The notes under the pieces: model-generated | Seen by the model: the letters and a program-made list of their open reading frames with translations, nothing else | Told to the model about the DNA's origin: nothing | Databases searched by the model: none | NCBI RefSeq assembly: GCF_019264485.1 | Contig: NZ_JAHVAA010000012.1 | Span: 186,001-250,000, forward strand | Origin: Sediminibacterium sp. | GTDB taxonomy: Bacteria > Bacteroidota > Bacteroidia > Chitinophagales > Chitinophagaceae | DNA length: 64,000 nucleotides | Direction: 5' to 3' | Program-made: the position numbers and the translations under genes | Shown here: piece after piece, positions 32,454 to 42,034 of the stretch | Position numbering within the stretch: the first letter of the stretch is position 1 | How the letters are laid out: the number at the start of each line of letters is the position of its first letter

Positions 32454-35400
32454 TTACTTGAGTTTCACATCTAAGTAAACGGAATGTCTGCCATAAGTTT
32501 CATAAAATGGTTTGAACACCACATCATCAATCTTAAACTGTAAAGATTTAGGATCTCCGGTGATTGATTTGCTGATATCATTGGCATCCAGTGTTATTTT
32601 CCTCCATTCTTTTCTTGCTTCAGATTCCTGTGCTGCCAGTAAGATGGGGCCATAAAACAAGCTGGCAATATTCTGCTGATCCATTACCGGATCGAGGTGA
32701 AACTGGAAAGGCATTTTCAATTCAATTACATCACCATTTTTCCAGCTACGGCTTATTTTCAGGTAACTGCCCGGTTTGGCCTGCAGTTTCTGTTCCTTAC
32801 CATTGATCTTTACAAAAAAACCACCGGTAGCCCATCCTGGCACACGTACATTCACATCAAATTTTCCGCTTCCTTTCACTGTTAATTTTGTCTGATCCTC
32901 GTTAGGGAAACTCGTGGTTTGTTCTATTGTTACCTTACGTTCTGTCCATTCGAGTGTAGATGGTACATAAAGATTTACATACAGTGCTTTATCATCTTTA
33001 CTCTTGAAGTAAATAGAGTTCTGCAGTTTGGTACTGCTTTCAATGGCTGTACCATTACAACAGGTGAAGCCTGTCATATTCGGATTACCAAACTGTTTAA
33101 TGGAACCCGGCTTCAACGGCACATGATAAGTATTGGCTGGCGTATTCTCTGCTACCGATGCAAGGATATGGTTGTATAAACTACGCTCATAATAATCCAT
33201 ATACTCACCTTTCTGATCGAAGAGGAAGAGGTTACCTGTTAGTTTCAGCATATTGTAAGTGGCACAGGTTTCATTTTGTCCGCCAGCGGCAAAACCATTT
33301 TCATAGATGGTTCCGGGCTGCGCAATAAAACATTCTGCATTGGCCGGATTACGAGCACCTGCAACACCTCCGATACTGTACATATAATCATTCACCATTT
33401 TGTACCAGAAATTATCGGCTATCCGGTAATATTCTGGATTGTTGGTGGCGAGATAAGTTTCTACACTACCCACCACCTGTGGTATATGCTGGTTGGCATG
33501 CAAGCCACGGAACAGATCTACATTTTTTGCGAGGCCGTGTGAATGTTTTGTATCGCCAAAGAATACCCTGATATTATCAAACAACTGCGCCGTTTTTAAA
33601 TGATTGGGCGATCCGGTAATACGATACAAACGCGCCATCGATTCATTCATACCACCAAACTCACCCGCGATATAAGTGTTCCACATTTTAATGAGCGTAT
33701 CAGTGGGTACTTTACTCAAACGCGCATATACCCATTCTCCCATGTTTGATGCAATCTCCAATGCTTTCTTATTACCACTTACTTCATACACATCTGTTAA
33801 GCCGGCGAGAATTTTATGCAGTGTATAATAAGGTGCCCATACCTGTGTTTTCTGTCCACCATATTTGGCACCTTTTTCCAGCATGATAAACTGATCGGGC
33901 GGATAAGCACTGATAAAGCCCTTACCCCAGTTCCAGTAATCGTTACGAATGGCGGTATCACTCAAATCTGAATCATAATCTTTTTTACCCGGGCCAACAG
34001 GCACAAGTGTTGGATCAGCTACACTGGGTCCACCTGCTGTTTTTGGTTTTCCAGATAACTGAGATAAGTCATACAGTGTATTCACCATATAGTCCATCTT
34101 TTGCGCGAAATTGTCTTGAAGTGTTTTATCATATCCAGTACCTGCATAAGCCTGTGCAATGGCAGTAAGATAGTGACCGGTTGCATGACCTCTTAATTTG
34201 GTATCGCGGCTATCCCATACACCCAGGGCTTTTGCGCCTTCGGGTTGTTTCTGACCAAATGCATGGCGGAACATATAAAGGAATGAATTGGGATCGGTTT
34301 TAGCCAATGTCAACACAAACTTATCGCGGTTCTCTACAAATTTCGATTTATGTCCATGCGGATCGTTTTGCAATGAAACCTGTTTCAGGTCAAAAGCCTG
34401 CAATTTCGAAACAGGTGCTGTTGCTTTAGCCGGAGCCTTAACCGTAACAATGGCTTTGGGTTGAAAACTGGTTCCGGCAACACGTCCGTTAATGGTGTAA
34501 GTACCGGTTTTCAATACTGCATTATTATCTACATCGGCCGGCCATACCACACGTACTTTTGGTCCTTTCACACCATCTTTGTAAGTACCGGTTGTATAAC
34601 TGGGTAATCTTGGTAAAGATCCGGCTTCTGTTTCCACTTTTACATCTGCTACACTTGTTAAATAGGCCGTGTACAGTTGAGGGTCTGTTGCAGCAAATTT
34701 GGGAAGGTCTTCTTCTACCCTGCGCTGGTTTACACCACCCTGATTAATACCTCTGCGTGAATTATTAAATACACTGCCAATCTGTGTAGGATTTAATGGA
34801 ACACGATAAATACGGAAATCGCGTACCAGTGCATTCAAATTAGGATCACCGGGAATCAATGATTTACCGATATATAATTTTTTATCTGCCGCCTGCTGAC
34901 CAAAAACATCAGTCAGTTCTTTTGGAATTTCTTTTGATTCACCCACTGCTTTACCATCTACATAAGTAATCAGTGTTTTAGAAGGTATATCAACCACAAT
35001 TGTCAGGTGAACCCATCTGTCGGTTTCAATAACTGGCGCCACAGCTCCTTTTTTAGTTGCCGGGTCTGCTGTTATCAAAGCCTGGTAACCTTCCTGTCCG
35101 CTTATACCTGCCGGTGCTGCGTAAAAATGTTTAGCAGCATCTCTTCCGAAATCGAAAAAGCGTTGACCGGGTTGTTTCGAACGAAGGAATATCCATCCTG
35201 AAATACTAAGTGATTCAAGATCCGTTAAAGCCTCACCGGGCAGTGTAACATAAGAATTGGCTTCGCCGGAAAGAGACAATACCGTGCCGAAACGGTTATC
35301 GGCAACAAATTTGGCTTCAGTGCCCTGTAATTTGCCATGTAAATTATTCCGCGACCAATCGCGGGCATCTCCACTAAAGAGGTAACGGGCAATCAATCCC

Positions 35401-35516
35401 GTTTCACCAATACCATCCAGAATCTGATCGCCGTTTTGAGCACGGGCGGTAAAAACACCCTGGGTTAATACTGCAATAAATAAGATGATACGCAGGCAAA
35501 CTTTGTACATTTTCAT
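32454..35516 (-). CDS. LamG-GH127-type beta-L-arabinofuranosidase family enzyme
   Basis: This about 1,020-residue secreted enzyme has a signal peptide (about 1-26), a LamG-like domain (about 40-235), a short beta-sandwich linker and a GH127-type (alpha/alpha)6 catalytic domain (about 345-960). In GH127 the zinc-thiolate site uses a Glu-x-Cys and a Cys-Cys pair; both are visible as NETCATYNML and FTCCNGTAIES, so the enzyme should be active. Expected activity is release of terminal beta-L-arabinofuranose; GH146 is a close alternative. The start ATG 35516 (MKMYKV) is preferred to 35552. Monocistronic with its own terminator; not clearly part of the neighbouring PUL. Confidence 0.88.
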   Translation of the reverse strand: MKMYKVCLRIILFIAVLTQGVFTARAQNGDQILDGIGETGLIARYLFSGDARDWSRNNLHGKLQGTEAKFVADNRFGTVLSLSGEANSYVTLPGEALTDLESLSISGWIFLRSKQPGQRFFDFGRDAAKHFYAAPAGISGQEGYQALITADPATKKGAVAPVIETDRWVHLTIVVDIPSKTLITYVDGKAVGESKEIPKELTDVFGQQAADKKLYIGKSLIPGDPNLNALVRDFRIYRVPLNPTQIGSVFNNSRRGINQGGVNQRRVEEDLPKFAATDPQLYTAYLTSVADVKVETEAGSLPRLPSYTTGTYKDGVKGPKVRVVWPADVDNNAVLKTGTYTINGRVAGTSFQPKAIVTVKAPAKATAPVSKLQAFDLKQVSLQNDPHGHKSKFVENRDKFVLTLAKTDPNSFLYMFRHAFGQKQPEGAKALGVWDSRDTKLRGHATGHYLTAIAQAYAGTGYDKTLQDNFAQKMDYMVNTLYDLSQLSGKPKTAGGPSVADPTLVPVGPGKKDYDSDLSDTAIRNDYWNWGKGFISAYPPDQFIMLEKGAKYGGQKTQVWAPYYTLHKILAGLTDVYEVSGNKKALEIASNMGEWVYARLSKVPTDTLIKMWNTYIAGEFGGMNESMARLYRITGSPNHLKTAQLFDNIRVFFGDTKHSHGLAKNVDLFRGLHANQHIPQVVGSVETYLATNNPEYYRIADNFWYKMVNDYMYSIGGVAGARNPANAECFIAQPGTIYENGFAAGGQNETCATYNMLKLTGNLFLFDQKGEYMDYYERSLYNHILASVAENTPANTYHVPLKPGSIKQFGNPNMTGFTCCNGTAIESSTKLQNSIYFKSKDDKALYVNLYVPSTLEWTERKVTIEQTTSFPNEDQTKLTVKGSGKFDVNVRVPGWATGGFFVKINGKEQKLQAKPGSYLKISRSWKNGDVIELKMPFQFHLDPVMDQQNIASLFYGPILLAAQESEARKEWRKITLDANDISKSITGDPKSLQFKIDDVVFKPFYETYGRHSVYLDVKLK

Positions 35517-35770
35517 AGTTAAATCGTTTTCATCAAAACCCTGAGAAAACAATATATCCAGGTGGATAATTGTTTGTTTGACAATTAACTATAAAACTAT
35601 AAAGATTCGGGGAGTTGACAGTAAGTCTATTTTAACTAATACTTACACGATATTAACAGGCAGGAATAAAAATGAGCGGCACTAAGATCATTTTTTCAAC
35701 CTGAGTTGATCTTATCTGGATAAAAATATCGATATGTTGTTTCCAGACAATTCCTCCGTACAGTGTATAC

Positions 35771-37072
35771 TTACAGCGTTTTTTTCAGTTTTACAGCCAG
35801 CTTTTCACCCACTTTTTTTATGGTGATTATTTTCTTCACCCCCGCTACCGCATTGGTGCCATATTTGTAAGTTTCCGTATTCGCAGAAGAGCCCTGAAAC
35901 ATGCCATTAATATAGGTATCAGTATAACCTACTACTTCTGTTTTGGTGGTGGTATGCACATAACCGAACTCTGTATAGAGTAAATACTCACCGGGCTTCA
36001 GGTTGGTAAATTCAAAATGCCCGTCGTTATCATATACGGTGGTTGTTTTAATGCAGGCGGCCGCTTCTTTTGATAATGGCAATGATCTTCCCTTTTTCCT
36101 GAATTTTTCATTGAGCGATACCCATTCTTTAAAGTAGGGAGTATAGGGTATCAGCACAACAGACGTACCCATTTTGGCATACTGCTTTTTATTGATATTG
36201 AGTATGGCCATTCCTTTCAACACACCTTCATTTTCATTATCTCTTGCAAATGCCACGCCTTCAATAGTTGCAGTTCCATCCTTGATAAGACTTAGTGTTT
36301 CTTCTTTGTTGAATGTTGTGGTAAAAGGATTGTAATCAAGCTCCTTATCCAGCAGTAGAAAACGCTGACCATTGGCAGCCTGTATTTCAATTTTCCATAA
36401 TCTCCGGCTGTCTTTATCAATATAATACTCATATTTTTCGCCTGTAGCTTCTTCAAATACACTTACCTGCCATACACTATGTTCACCGGTCATTTCGCTG
36501 GTGTACATATTGGTTCTTACTTCTTCTACCCTTGTTGTCTTGATGTTGCTACTGTTAGCCGGTTTGTAATCATATACTTTCATCGTGGTTCTGTAACCGG
36601 AATTAAGCGGAAGAGACCCGAGAAGATAGGGATAGAAATAACTGTCGAAAAAGGGTTCTTTTGAGGCTTCATTTATAACATGTTTCTTTTTTGCCTGTTT
36701 ATCAAAATAATACCCGGTTATTGCTTTATCATATTTCAGTTCCAGTGTTCGGTTGGGATTAACAGATGAGCGGTACAATGGTTTTAAACTATTGGCATCG
36801 GCAATACTCGTATCGATCCATTGTTCATTATTACTCAGCATGGTTAATACAGTATATATTCCAATCGTTTTTGTATTGGCATTCACTTTAACAGTAAAAG
36901 AACTTACCGGCACCATTTGTTTACCACTGACTGCAAAACAGGTCATTTCATAGTTGGCGTTTTTCAGCCATTTCTTATCAAAACTATTTCCACCTGGCAA
37001 CAGCAGTTCTTGTGAAAGACATCTGCTCACGGTAAAACAGAGCAATATTGGGTATAAAACAGATCTGTTCAT
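35771..37072 (-). CDS. Secreted protein of unknown function with a carboxypeptidase-regulatory-like C-terminus
   Basis: The 433-residue protein has an N-terminal signal sequence (about 1-20) and no lipobox. The first 230 residues resemble the beta-rich DUF3108 type (KTIGIYTVLTMLSNNEQWID, YEYYIDKDSRRLWKIEIQA), a similarity I judge by eye only. The C-terminal part (about 280-400) has a carboxypeptidase regulatory-like stretch (TTTVYDNDGHFEFTNLKPGEYLLYTEFGY). No catalytic motif is visible. It is expressed alone; a perfect 28-bp palindrome lies about 140 bp upstream. Confidence 0.7.
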   Translation of the reverse strand: MNRSVLYPILLCFTVSRCLSQELLLPGGNSFDKKWLKNANYEMTCFAVSGKQMVPVSSFTVKVNANTKTIGIYTVLTMLSNNEQWIDTSIADANSLKPLYRSSVNPNRTLELKYDKAITGYYFDKQAKKKHVINEASKEPFFDSYFYPYLLGSLPLNSGYRTTMKVYDYKPANSSNIKTTRVEEVRTNMYTSEMTGEHSVWQVSVFEEATGEKYEYYIDKDSRRLWKIEIQAANGQRFLLLDKELDYNPFTTTFNKEETLSLIKDGTATIEGVAFARDNENEGVLKGMAILNINKKQYAKMGTSVVLIPYTPYFKEWVSLNEKFRKKGRSLPLSKEAAACIKTTTVYDNDGHFEFTNLKPGEYLLYTEFGYVHTTTKTEVVGYTDTYINGMFQGSSANTETYKYGTNAVAGVKKIITIKKVGEKLAVKLKKTL

Positions 37073-37208
37073 ATCAATAAAAGATTCGTAATAACATTAA
37101 ATTACTCATGCCAAAGTCATGCACTGCCAGTCACAGGGCTTTGATTGTACTGGACTGTCAGACGTATCGACACTTTGCTTCAATGCAATTATAGCATATT
37201 ACGTATCT

Positions 37209-37236
37209 GTAGAAATTAACTTAAGTTAATTTCTAC
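37209..37236. promoter_or_regulatory. Perfect 28-bp palindrome
   Basis: GTAGAAATTAACTT joined directly to its reverse complement AAGTTAATTTCTAC, without any spacer. It lies 137 bp upstream of the 35771-37072 gene and 68 bp after the stop of the next gene. There is no T-run, so it is more likely an operator than a terminator. Confidence 0.6.
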
Positions 37237-37303
37237 GGCCAGACTAACACATACCAAACAGCAATAGTTAATACAGCAGTAAAGGTTTTAATTACCGGCC
37301 GGA

Positions 37304-37729
37304 TTATAATTTCTTAAAAGTAAATGTGAGTTTATCACCAGGCATAACCGCATCTTTAGAAAACACCACCAAAGTGCTGCAATCGAAGCTTTGAATTTCA
37401 CCCTGTATTTGTCCATCACTTTCTATTTTATTACCAACCAGGTTCCAGGTGCCTTCATTATTTGTTGATGGATTACAAGAAACGCCCGCATCAATATTAT
37501 TATAGGTTTTGTTTGAATTTAATTTTACCTGATCATCTTTTTCGCAGTCATCTAAAAAAGACAGATAATCTATTTCTTGCGCCGATGCTGCTGCCTTATA
37601 CTTTAGCGACACAATTTTATAGGTTCCGGAAAGTGTAGTGATGGATGGGCTACAGTTTTGTGAAGGCTCTCCTTTCTTACATGAAGAAAGAATTACAAGG
37701 AATGTAAAAAGCGAATAAATGGTTTTCAT
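37304..37729 (-). CDS. Lipocalin-like lipoprotein
   Basis: The 141-residue lipoprotein (lipobox VILSSC) has a pattern seen in Bacteroidota lipocalin-like proteins: LSGTYKIVSLKYK, then NNEGTWNLVGNKIE and FSKDAVMPGDKLTFTFKKL. Four cysteines besides the lipid Cys could form two disulfides. A ligand cannot be predicted. The ATG at 37729 directly precedes the signal peptide; the track start adds eight residues. Confidence 0.72.
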   Translation of the reverse strand: MKTIYSLFTFLVILSSCKKGEPSQNCSPSITTLSGTYKIVSLKYKAAASAQEIDYLSFLDDCEKDDQVKLNSNKTYNNIDAGVSCNPSTNNEGTWNLVGNKIESDGQIQGEIQSFDCSTLVVFSKDAVMPGDKLTFTFKKL

Positions 37730-37862
37730 TTTTAGCGATTTCGTTCTGCTCATTGTATTTGTTTTCAGGTTAATATTTAATTGTACAATTGTTGCAACAC
37801 AGAGGTTGTTTGTTCTATCGGTATAGTGCTATACTGATTTATCCTGCAGGAGGATCTGAAAT

Positions 37863-39941
37863 TTATTTTTTTACAGCTTTTATACTACCATTTGGCTGAA
37901 TAAGTATAAAAGCGATTACTTCTGCTTTTTCATTTGCTTCAAACTTTACACTATACCCACTAACGCCTTCAATGGTAAACTCATCTTTATTACCAGCTAT
38001 AAGTGTGTATTCAGGCTGTCCGGGTGTTTTCGACATAAGTGCAGCTCCTTTCAGATACACTTTTACAATTTGGCCACCAAGGTTATACTCACCAGTATAC
38101 TTTGTAAAATCATTGTTAGCAATAGTTTGCTTATGCTCTTTATTAATCACAGCAGCTTCTTCCTCTTTACTACTGCCAATTCTTTTCACCCGAAATGTTC
38201 CATTGGGTTGTATAAATACACAGGCGGGAATATTTCCTTTTTCATCTCTTTCAAACTTTATACTCACTCCTTTTGCCCCTTTTACAGCAAACTCATCCAG
38301 CTTTATGGGTAGCAAATCATAATCTGTCTGGCCGGGCACTGCAACTTTGAGCATATTTCCATCAGTGAGATATATTTTGGCAATTGTGCCATTAAAGTCA
38401 TAGTCTCCGCAATATTGCCTTGGATCACCCTTGATAATCTGACTAGTCGATACCTGCTTTTTAAACGCTATATCTTTTATACTGCTTTCAAAAGGTATTT
38501 TCAATGAAACAATAGAGCCATCAACCGCAACAGTAAATTCACCATTCACGGCTTCGCTGCCATCAAACACCGTTTCATCGATTGTGAATTTGAAATAGTT
38601 ATACTGAACATGTTTAATCCTCAAATTCCACCGGTTAAATGTTCCTGTTAATCCATCGTTATTGTCTTTTATAACAATTGTGCCATAGGCCTCATTTTTA
38701 TAAGTGCCACTGAAATCAGCGAATGCATGAGAAGGTTGTATTATTGTACCATTGTTATCTGCATTTACTGGCTGGTTATTTGCCTGCATTTTAAGCATGC
38801 CATTCCAGTCTCTGTAGCTCGCCCCAATCATCCTGTCGGCAATGATGTTGTGGAGAATACGCGGTACTTCTGAATTATTCTGATTTACGGATATAAATAT
38901 CCCAAGGCTGTCGGTTGGGAAAAAAGAAGCAAAAGAACTAAAACCGTTAATATTACCACCATGTCCAACGCCATAATGTCCTCTGTAATTAGCGGTATAC
39001 CAACCCAGACCATAATTGAAGAAGTAATAATCCGTCATTTGTTTGGATGGCAAATTGGCGGACACAATCATTTGTGAGCTTATAGCCTGTTTATAAAAAT
39101 CAGGGCTAATGATTTCTTTGCCCTCAAATTTCCCCTGGTTTGTCCACATCAACAGCCAGTTGGCCATATCTTTTGCTGTTGATACTATTCCTCCTGCCGG
39201 TGCTATGCCGTTCAAAGTGCCTGGAAGAAAATCTAACTTTTGCAGTTTACCATTTTTACTTACGTATCCGTAAGCATAATCGGGCGTGTTTGACAACTGA
39301 CCGGTTGATGAACTCTTCATAGCCAGTGGCGAAAAGAATTTTTCTTCAATGAGTTGCTCCCATTTTTTTTGATAAGTATTTTCCAGCAATCGTGCTATGG
39401 CAACATAGTTTAAGTTATTGTACTGAAAAGTTTGCCTGAGCGGGGCACTCGGTTCCAGATAACGTATCAAACGAACCATACTATCCCTGTTACCCATAGC
39501 GCCACTGTACCAGGCATAATCATGTCTGGGCAAACCTGTGCGGTGACAAAGCATATCCCTTACTGTTACATGAGCAGTGAGATCGCTGTTATAAAATTTT
39601 AATTCAGGGAAATATTGGTTGATGGGTGCATCCATATCGAGGTTAACATCCTTCATCAGGTAACCAACCAGGGATGCTGTAAAAGCTTTGGTACAGCTAC
39701 CTATGGCGAAACGGGTATTTTCTGTAACAGGCTTTTGATGCTCATGGTCTCTTACACCATAGCCCTTTGCCATCAGAATTTTATTCTTTTCAACTACCGA
39801 AATGGAAATACCCGGCACATTCCATTCTTTTAAAATCCGGTTGATCATGCTGTCCATACCCGCTAACCTTGTGTCATTCATTTGTGCCTTAGCTGCCACT
39901 GAAAGGCAGACCATCAGCATAGTTGTAATAATTTGCTTCAT
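37863..39941 (-). CDS. Secreted class C beta-lactamase-like serine hydrolase with repeated C-terminal modules
   Basis: The 692-residue protein has a signal peptide (about 1-19) and a beta-lactamase class C/PBP-like domain (about 25-370). The SxxK motif is SCTK (82-85), the second motif is in FQYNNLNYVAIA and the HGG motif is in GHGGNINGFSS. The C-terminal third contains at least two clear tandem modules of about 75 residues (QYCGDYDFNGTIAKIYL and KYTGEYNLGGQIVKVYL, both ending IQPNGT/S) and a more diverged first one. Such enzymes are esterases or D-aminopeptidases rather than true beta-lactamases. Monocistronic. Confidence 0.85.
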   Translation of the reverse strand: MKQIITTMLMVCLSVAAKAQMNDTRLAGMDSMINRILKEWNVPGISISVVEKNKILMAKGYGVRDHEHQKPVTENTRFAIGSCTKAFTASLVGYLMKDVNLDMDAPINQYFPELKFYNSDLTAHVTVRDMLCHRTGLPRHDYAWYSGAMGNRDSMVRLIRYLEPSAPLRQTFQYNNLNYVAIARLLENTYQKKWEQLIEEKFFSPLAMKSSSTGQLSNTPDYAYGYVSKNGKLQKLDFLPGTLNGIAPAGGIVSTAKDMANWLLMWTNQGKFEGKEIISPDFYKQAISSQMIVSANLPSKQMTDYYFFNYGLGWYTANYRGHYGVGHGGNINGFSSFASFFPTDSLGIFISVNQNNSEVPRILHNIIADRMIGASYRDWNGMLKMQANNQPVNADNNGTIIQPSHAFADFSGTYKNEAYGTIVIKDNNDGLTGTFNRWNLRIKHVQYNYFKFTIDETVFDGSEAVNGEFTVAVDGSIVSLKIPFESSIKDIAFKKQVSTSQIIKGDPRQYCGDYDFNGTIAKIYLTDGNMLKVAVPGQTDYDLLPIKLDEFAVKGAKGVSIKFERDEKGNIPACVFIQPNGTFRVKRIGSSKEEEAAVINKEHKQTIANNDFTKYTGEYNLGGQIVKVYLKGAALMSKTPGQPEYTLIAGNKDEFTIEGVSGYSVKFEANEKAEVIAFILIQPNGSIKAVKK

Positions 39942-40247
39942 TTAGTTATTCACTGGTTTAAATTTGATGGAGCAACGCAAGTGTTTGCTCCATCATTTAT
40001 TTAATAATGATGTTTACAATCCGCAGTAAAAATCATTACAGTTACTGGCTTACAAGACCTGCCCTGCAATAAGAGACCAAGCAAATGGCTATTGAAAATC
40101 AGCAGTTTACGAGATTTAATGTACAAGGATTACCTACCTTACAGGATGATCCCCGCATGTGAGAGATTTCTAATTGCAACGCGCTAACTAATCGATGCAT
40201 TATTGTATTGGCAGCATATGACCAATTGATTGAACTATCCCCGGCTT
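39942..40247. other. 306-bp intergenic stretch, nothing recognisable
   Basis: AT-rich spacer between two minus-strand genes. It should hold the promoter of the serine hydrolase and the 3' end of the methyltransferase gene. I see no good hairpin, repeat or small gene. Confidence 0.5.
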
Positions 40248-41033
40248 CTATGGTTTCCGGCACCTGATGTGAAGAAAATAACCTACAACCGCTGCACTTT
40301 GCAAGGATGGCTTCTCTCTGATATGTTCATCAGATGGACAGGGTTCATTGATCTCCTCTATTGAAAAGCCGGCATTGATAACAGCATTCATCCAGAAAGT
40401 CAAAGTCCGATGAAAACGGGGCACTTGAAACTGTGGTGTCTGTTCTTTTATTTGTGGTGGAGTATTCCTAAATATCCACTCCTCAATTTCGCCGTCATTA
40501 CCTGAAAAATATTCACCCACGGCTACTGCATAGGTTTTCCCCTCGGTATTACGTAACTTTTTTAAATAAGGAGGTTTAAAACAGGGATGTTCGATAGAGA
40601 ATTGGAAAAAGCTGCCTGGTTTTAAAACCCTGTATGCTTCCTGTATTGCTTTTTCGGGTTCAGGTAAATCCATGAGGCACATAAAAGATACAGCAAAATC
40701 GAAGCGCTCGTTTTGAAAGGGTAATTGGGTGGCGCTTGCAACTGCATAGTGTATACCTAAAGGAAATTCTCGCTCAATCACTTCGGCACTTTCGATGAAG
40801 GCAGGCGCAATATCAATTGCCTGCAGTATCGCTCCCCGGTCTGCCAATAGCCTTGTATTATAGCCCTCCCCACATCCAATATCGATTCCTTCTTTGTTCT
40901 TTATATCCGGCAGTGTGGCGAAGAAGGCAGGTGTATTTAAATAATCCCTGTACACATCGTATCCTGCCCTTACCAAATTGGTCCATACAGGCGCATTCCT
41001 GTTCCAGTACTGGCCTACTTCAGTTTCATTCAT
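40248..41033 (-). CDS. Class I SAM-dependent methyltransferase
   Basis: The 261-residue cytoplasmic protein has a Rossmann-type methyltransferase domain: motif I IDIGCGEGYNTRLLADRG, the acidic motif AIDIAPAFIESAE, and the post-motif FDFAVSFMCLMDLPEPEKAI. It fits the Methyltransf_11/25 type; the substrate is unknown. Its start codon overlaps the stop of the upstream membrane-protein gene (ATGA), so the two are translationally coupled. Confidence 0.9.
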   Translation of the reverse strand: MNETEVGQYWNRNAPVWTNLVRAGYDVYRDYLNTPAFFATLPDIKNKEGIDIGCGEGYNTRLLADRGAILQAIDIAPAFIESAEVIEREFPLGIHYAVASATQLPFQNERFDFAVSFMCLMDLPEPEKAIQEAYRVLKPGSFFQFSIEHPCFKPPYLKKLRNTEGKTYAVAVGEYFSGNDGEIEEWIFRNTPPQIKEQTPQFQVPRFHRTLTFWMNAVINAGFSIEEINEPCPSDEHIREKPSLQSAAVVGYFLHIRCRKP

Positions 41034-41677
41034 AAACTTGTATTTTTTGAGGGAGTACTAATTAAAAGAATAGCAGCTATAATTTTCCAGCTTACAAGGC
41101 TGAAAATAAAAAGACCGAAACCTAATGCAGAGGTGAAATTAAACTTCATAAGAAGCCCAAGCATGGTAACCACTACAATCAGCAAACCATAATAGCCCAG
41201 CCATTTCGAAAGTTCACCTGTAGCTGTTATAATAAGAGACCAGATTACAATAGCAAGAGAAAGTGCTATAATAAAAATATAGTCCATAGATGTACCTATA
41301 AGCCATCCATAGTTGCGTATTGCATGTAAAACAGCCCCATCAACCGTACTACCGGAGTAGTTTGATGCAAACATGGGTAATACAAAGCCATTGACAGTAC
41401 CGGCAATCATTACCGCTATAAGTCCAAAACAAGTAACAGAAAATGCCAGAAAGGATATTCGGCTCTTTGTTGCCAAAGCAGTTGCCAAGCCCCAAAAGCC
41501 AAAAGCGATAAAAGGAATACTGATAAGCGCTAAAATGTGTGAAACGATAAATATCTCTTTTTTACCGGCTATCTCTGCAAGACTCCCCCCTACCGGGTGT
41601 ATTGCCATCGTAAGGGTTGCCAGGACTGCGCCTGTTAATAAACTGATACCTGATGCTTTTTTAAATTGCTTTTCCAT
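41030..41677 (-). CDS. Six-TM membrane protein (DUF4386-like)
   Basis: The 215-residue integral membrane protein has about six helices (13-33, 48-70, 78-103, 133-157, 165-180, 190-208). It resembles DUF4386-type proteins in pattern (GISLLTGAVLATLTMAIHP near the start), though I cannot confirm the family. It overlaps the methyltransferase gene by 4 bp. The start is set at MEKQFKK (41677). Confidence 0.7.
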   Translation of the reverse strand: MEKQFKKASGISLLTGAVLATLTMAIHPVGGSLAEIAGKKEIFIVSHILALISIPFIAFGFWGLATALATKSRISFLAFSVTCFGLIAVMIAGTVNGFVLPMFASNYSGSTVDGAVLHAIRNYGWLIGTSMDYIFIIALSLAIVIWSLIITATGELSKWLGYYGLLIVVVTMLGLLMKFNFTSALGFGLFIFSLVSWKIIAAILLISTPSKNTSL

Positions 41678-42034
41678 TATTTTTTTCTTGAAAAGCAAAG
41701 ATTAGACTGGAACCTTAAAGCATCACTTGACGAATGTCAATAAATAAAACCTAAGGTGGTATGCTATTAAAATCAATCACCCCTACGATTCAAAACTCAT
41801 TATTGCTCCTGGGCCGAATGGCCTCGTCCCTGCTACCGGGCTGCATTGGCCTCTGATCAGATCTGCTGCGCATGATCTGATCTGTCTTCGCTGCGCTTGA
41901 CACCGACCCCAATGAGGCCCGTCCACAGGGACTGATTAAAAATGATTCATTTTAACTGGCTCATACTCGGCAGTTTTAATGCGCCTCTTTATTTCTTAAA
42001 TATATAAATAGCAAATAACACAACACGTTAAAAC
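41678..42034. other. Intergenic region with a GC-rich nested hairpin
   Basis: The 357-bp stretch holds the promoter of the membrane-protein/methyltransferase pair and a 107-bp GC-rich inverted structure (see 41826-41932). No ORF of interest. Confidence 0.5.
41826..41932. repeat. GC-rich nested inverted repeat
   Basis: Outer arms GTCCCTGCTACCGGGCTGCA..TTGG and CCAATGAGGCCCGTCCACAG..GGAC pair at about 18 of 24 positions. Inside is a perfect 9-bp inverted repeat GATCAGATC/GATCTGATC with a TGCTGCGCAT loop. It is far more GC-rich than its surroundings. Confidence 0.75.

Noticed and set aside
37863-39941. Calling the serine hydrolase a beta-lactamase resistance gene
   Set aside because: The catalytic motifs are shared by esterases and peptidases; the long modular C-terminus and context do not support antibiotic resistance.
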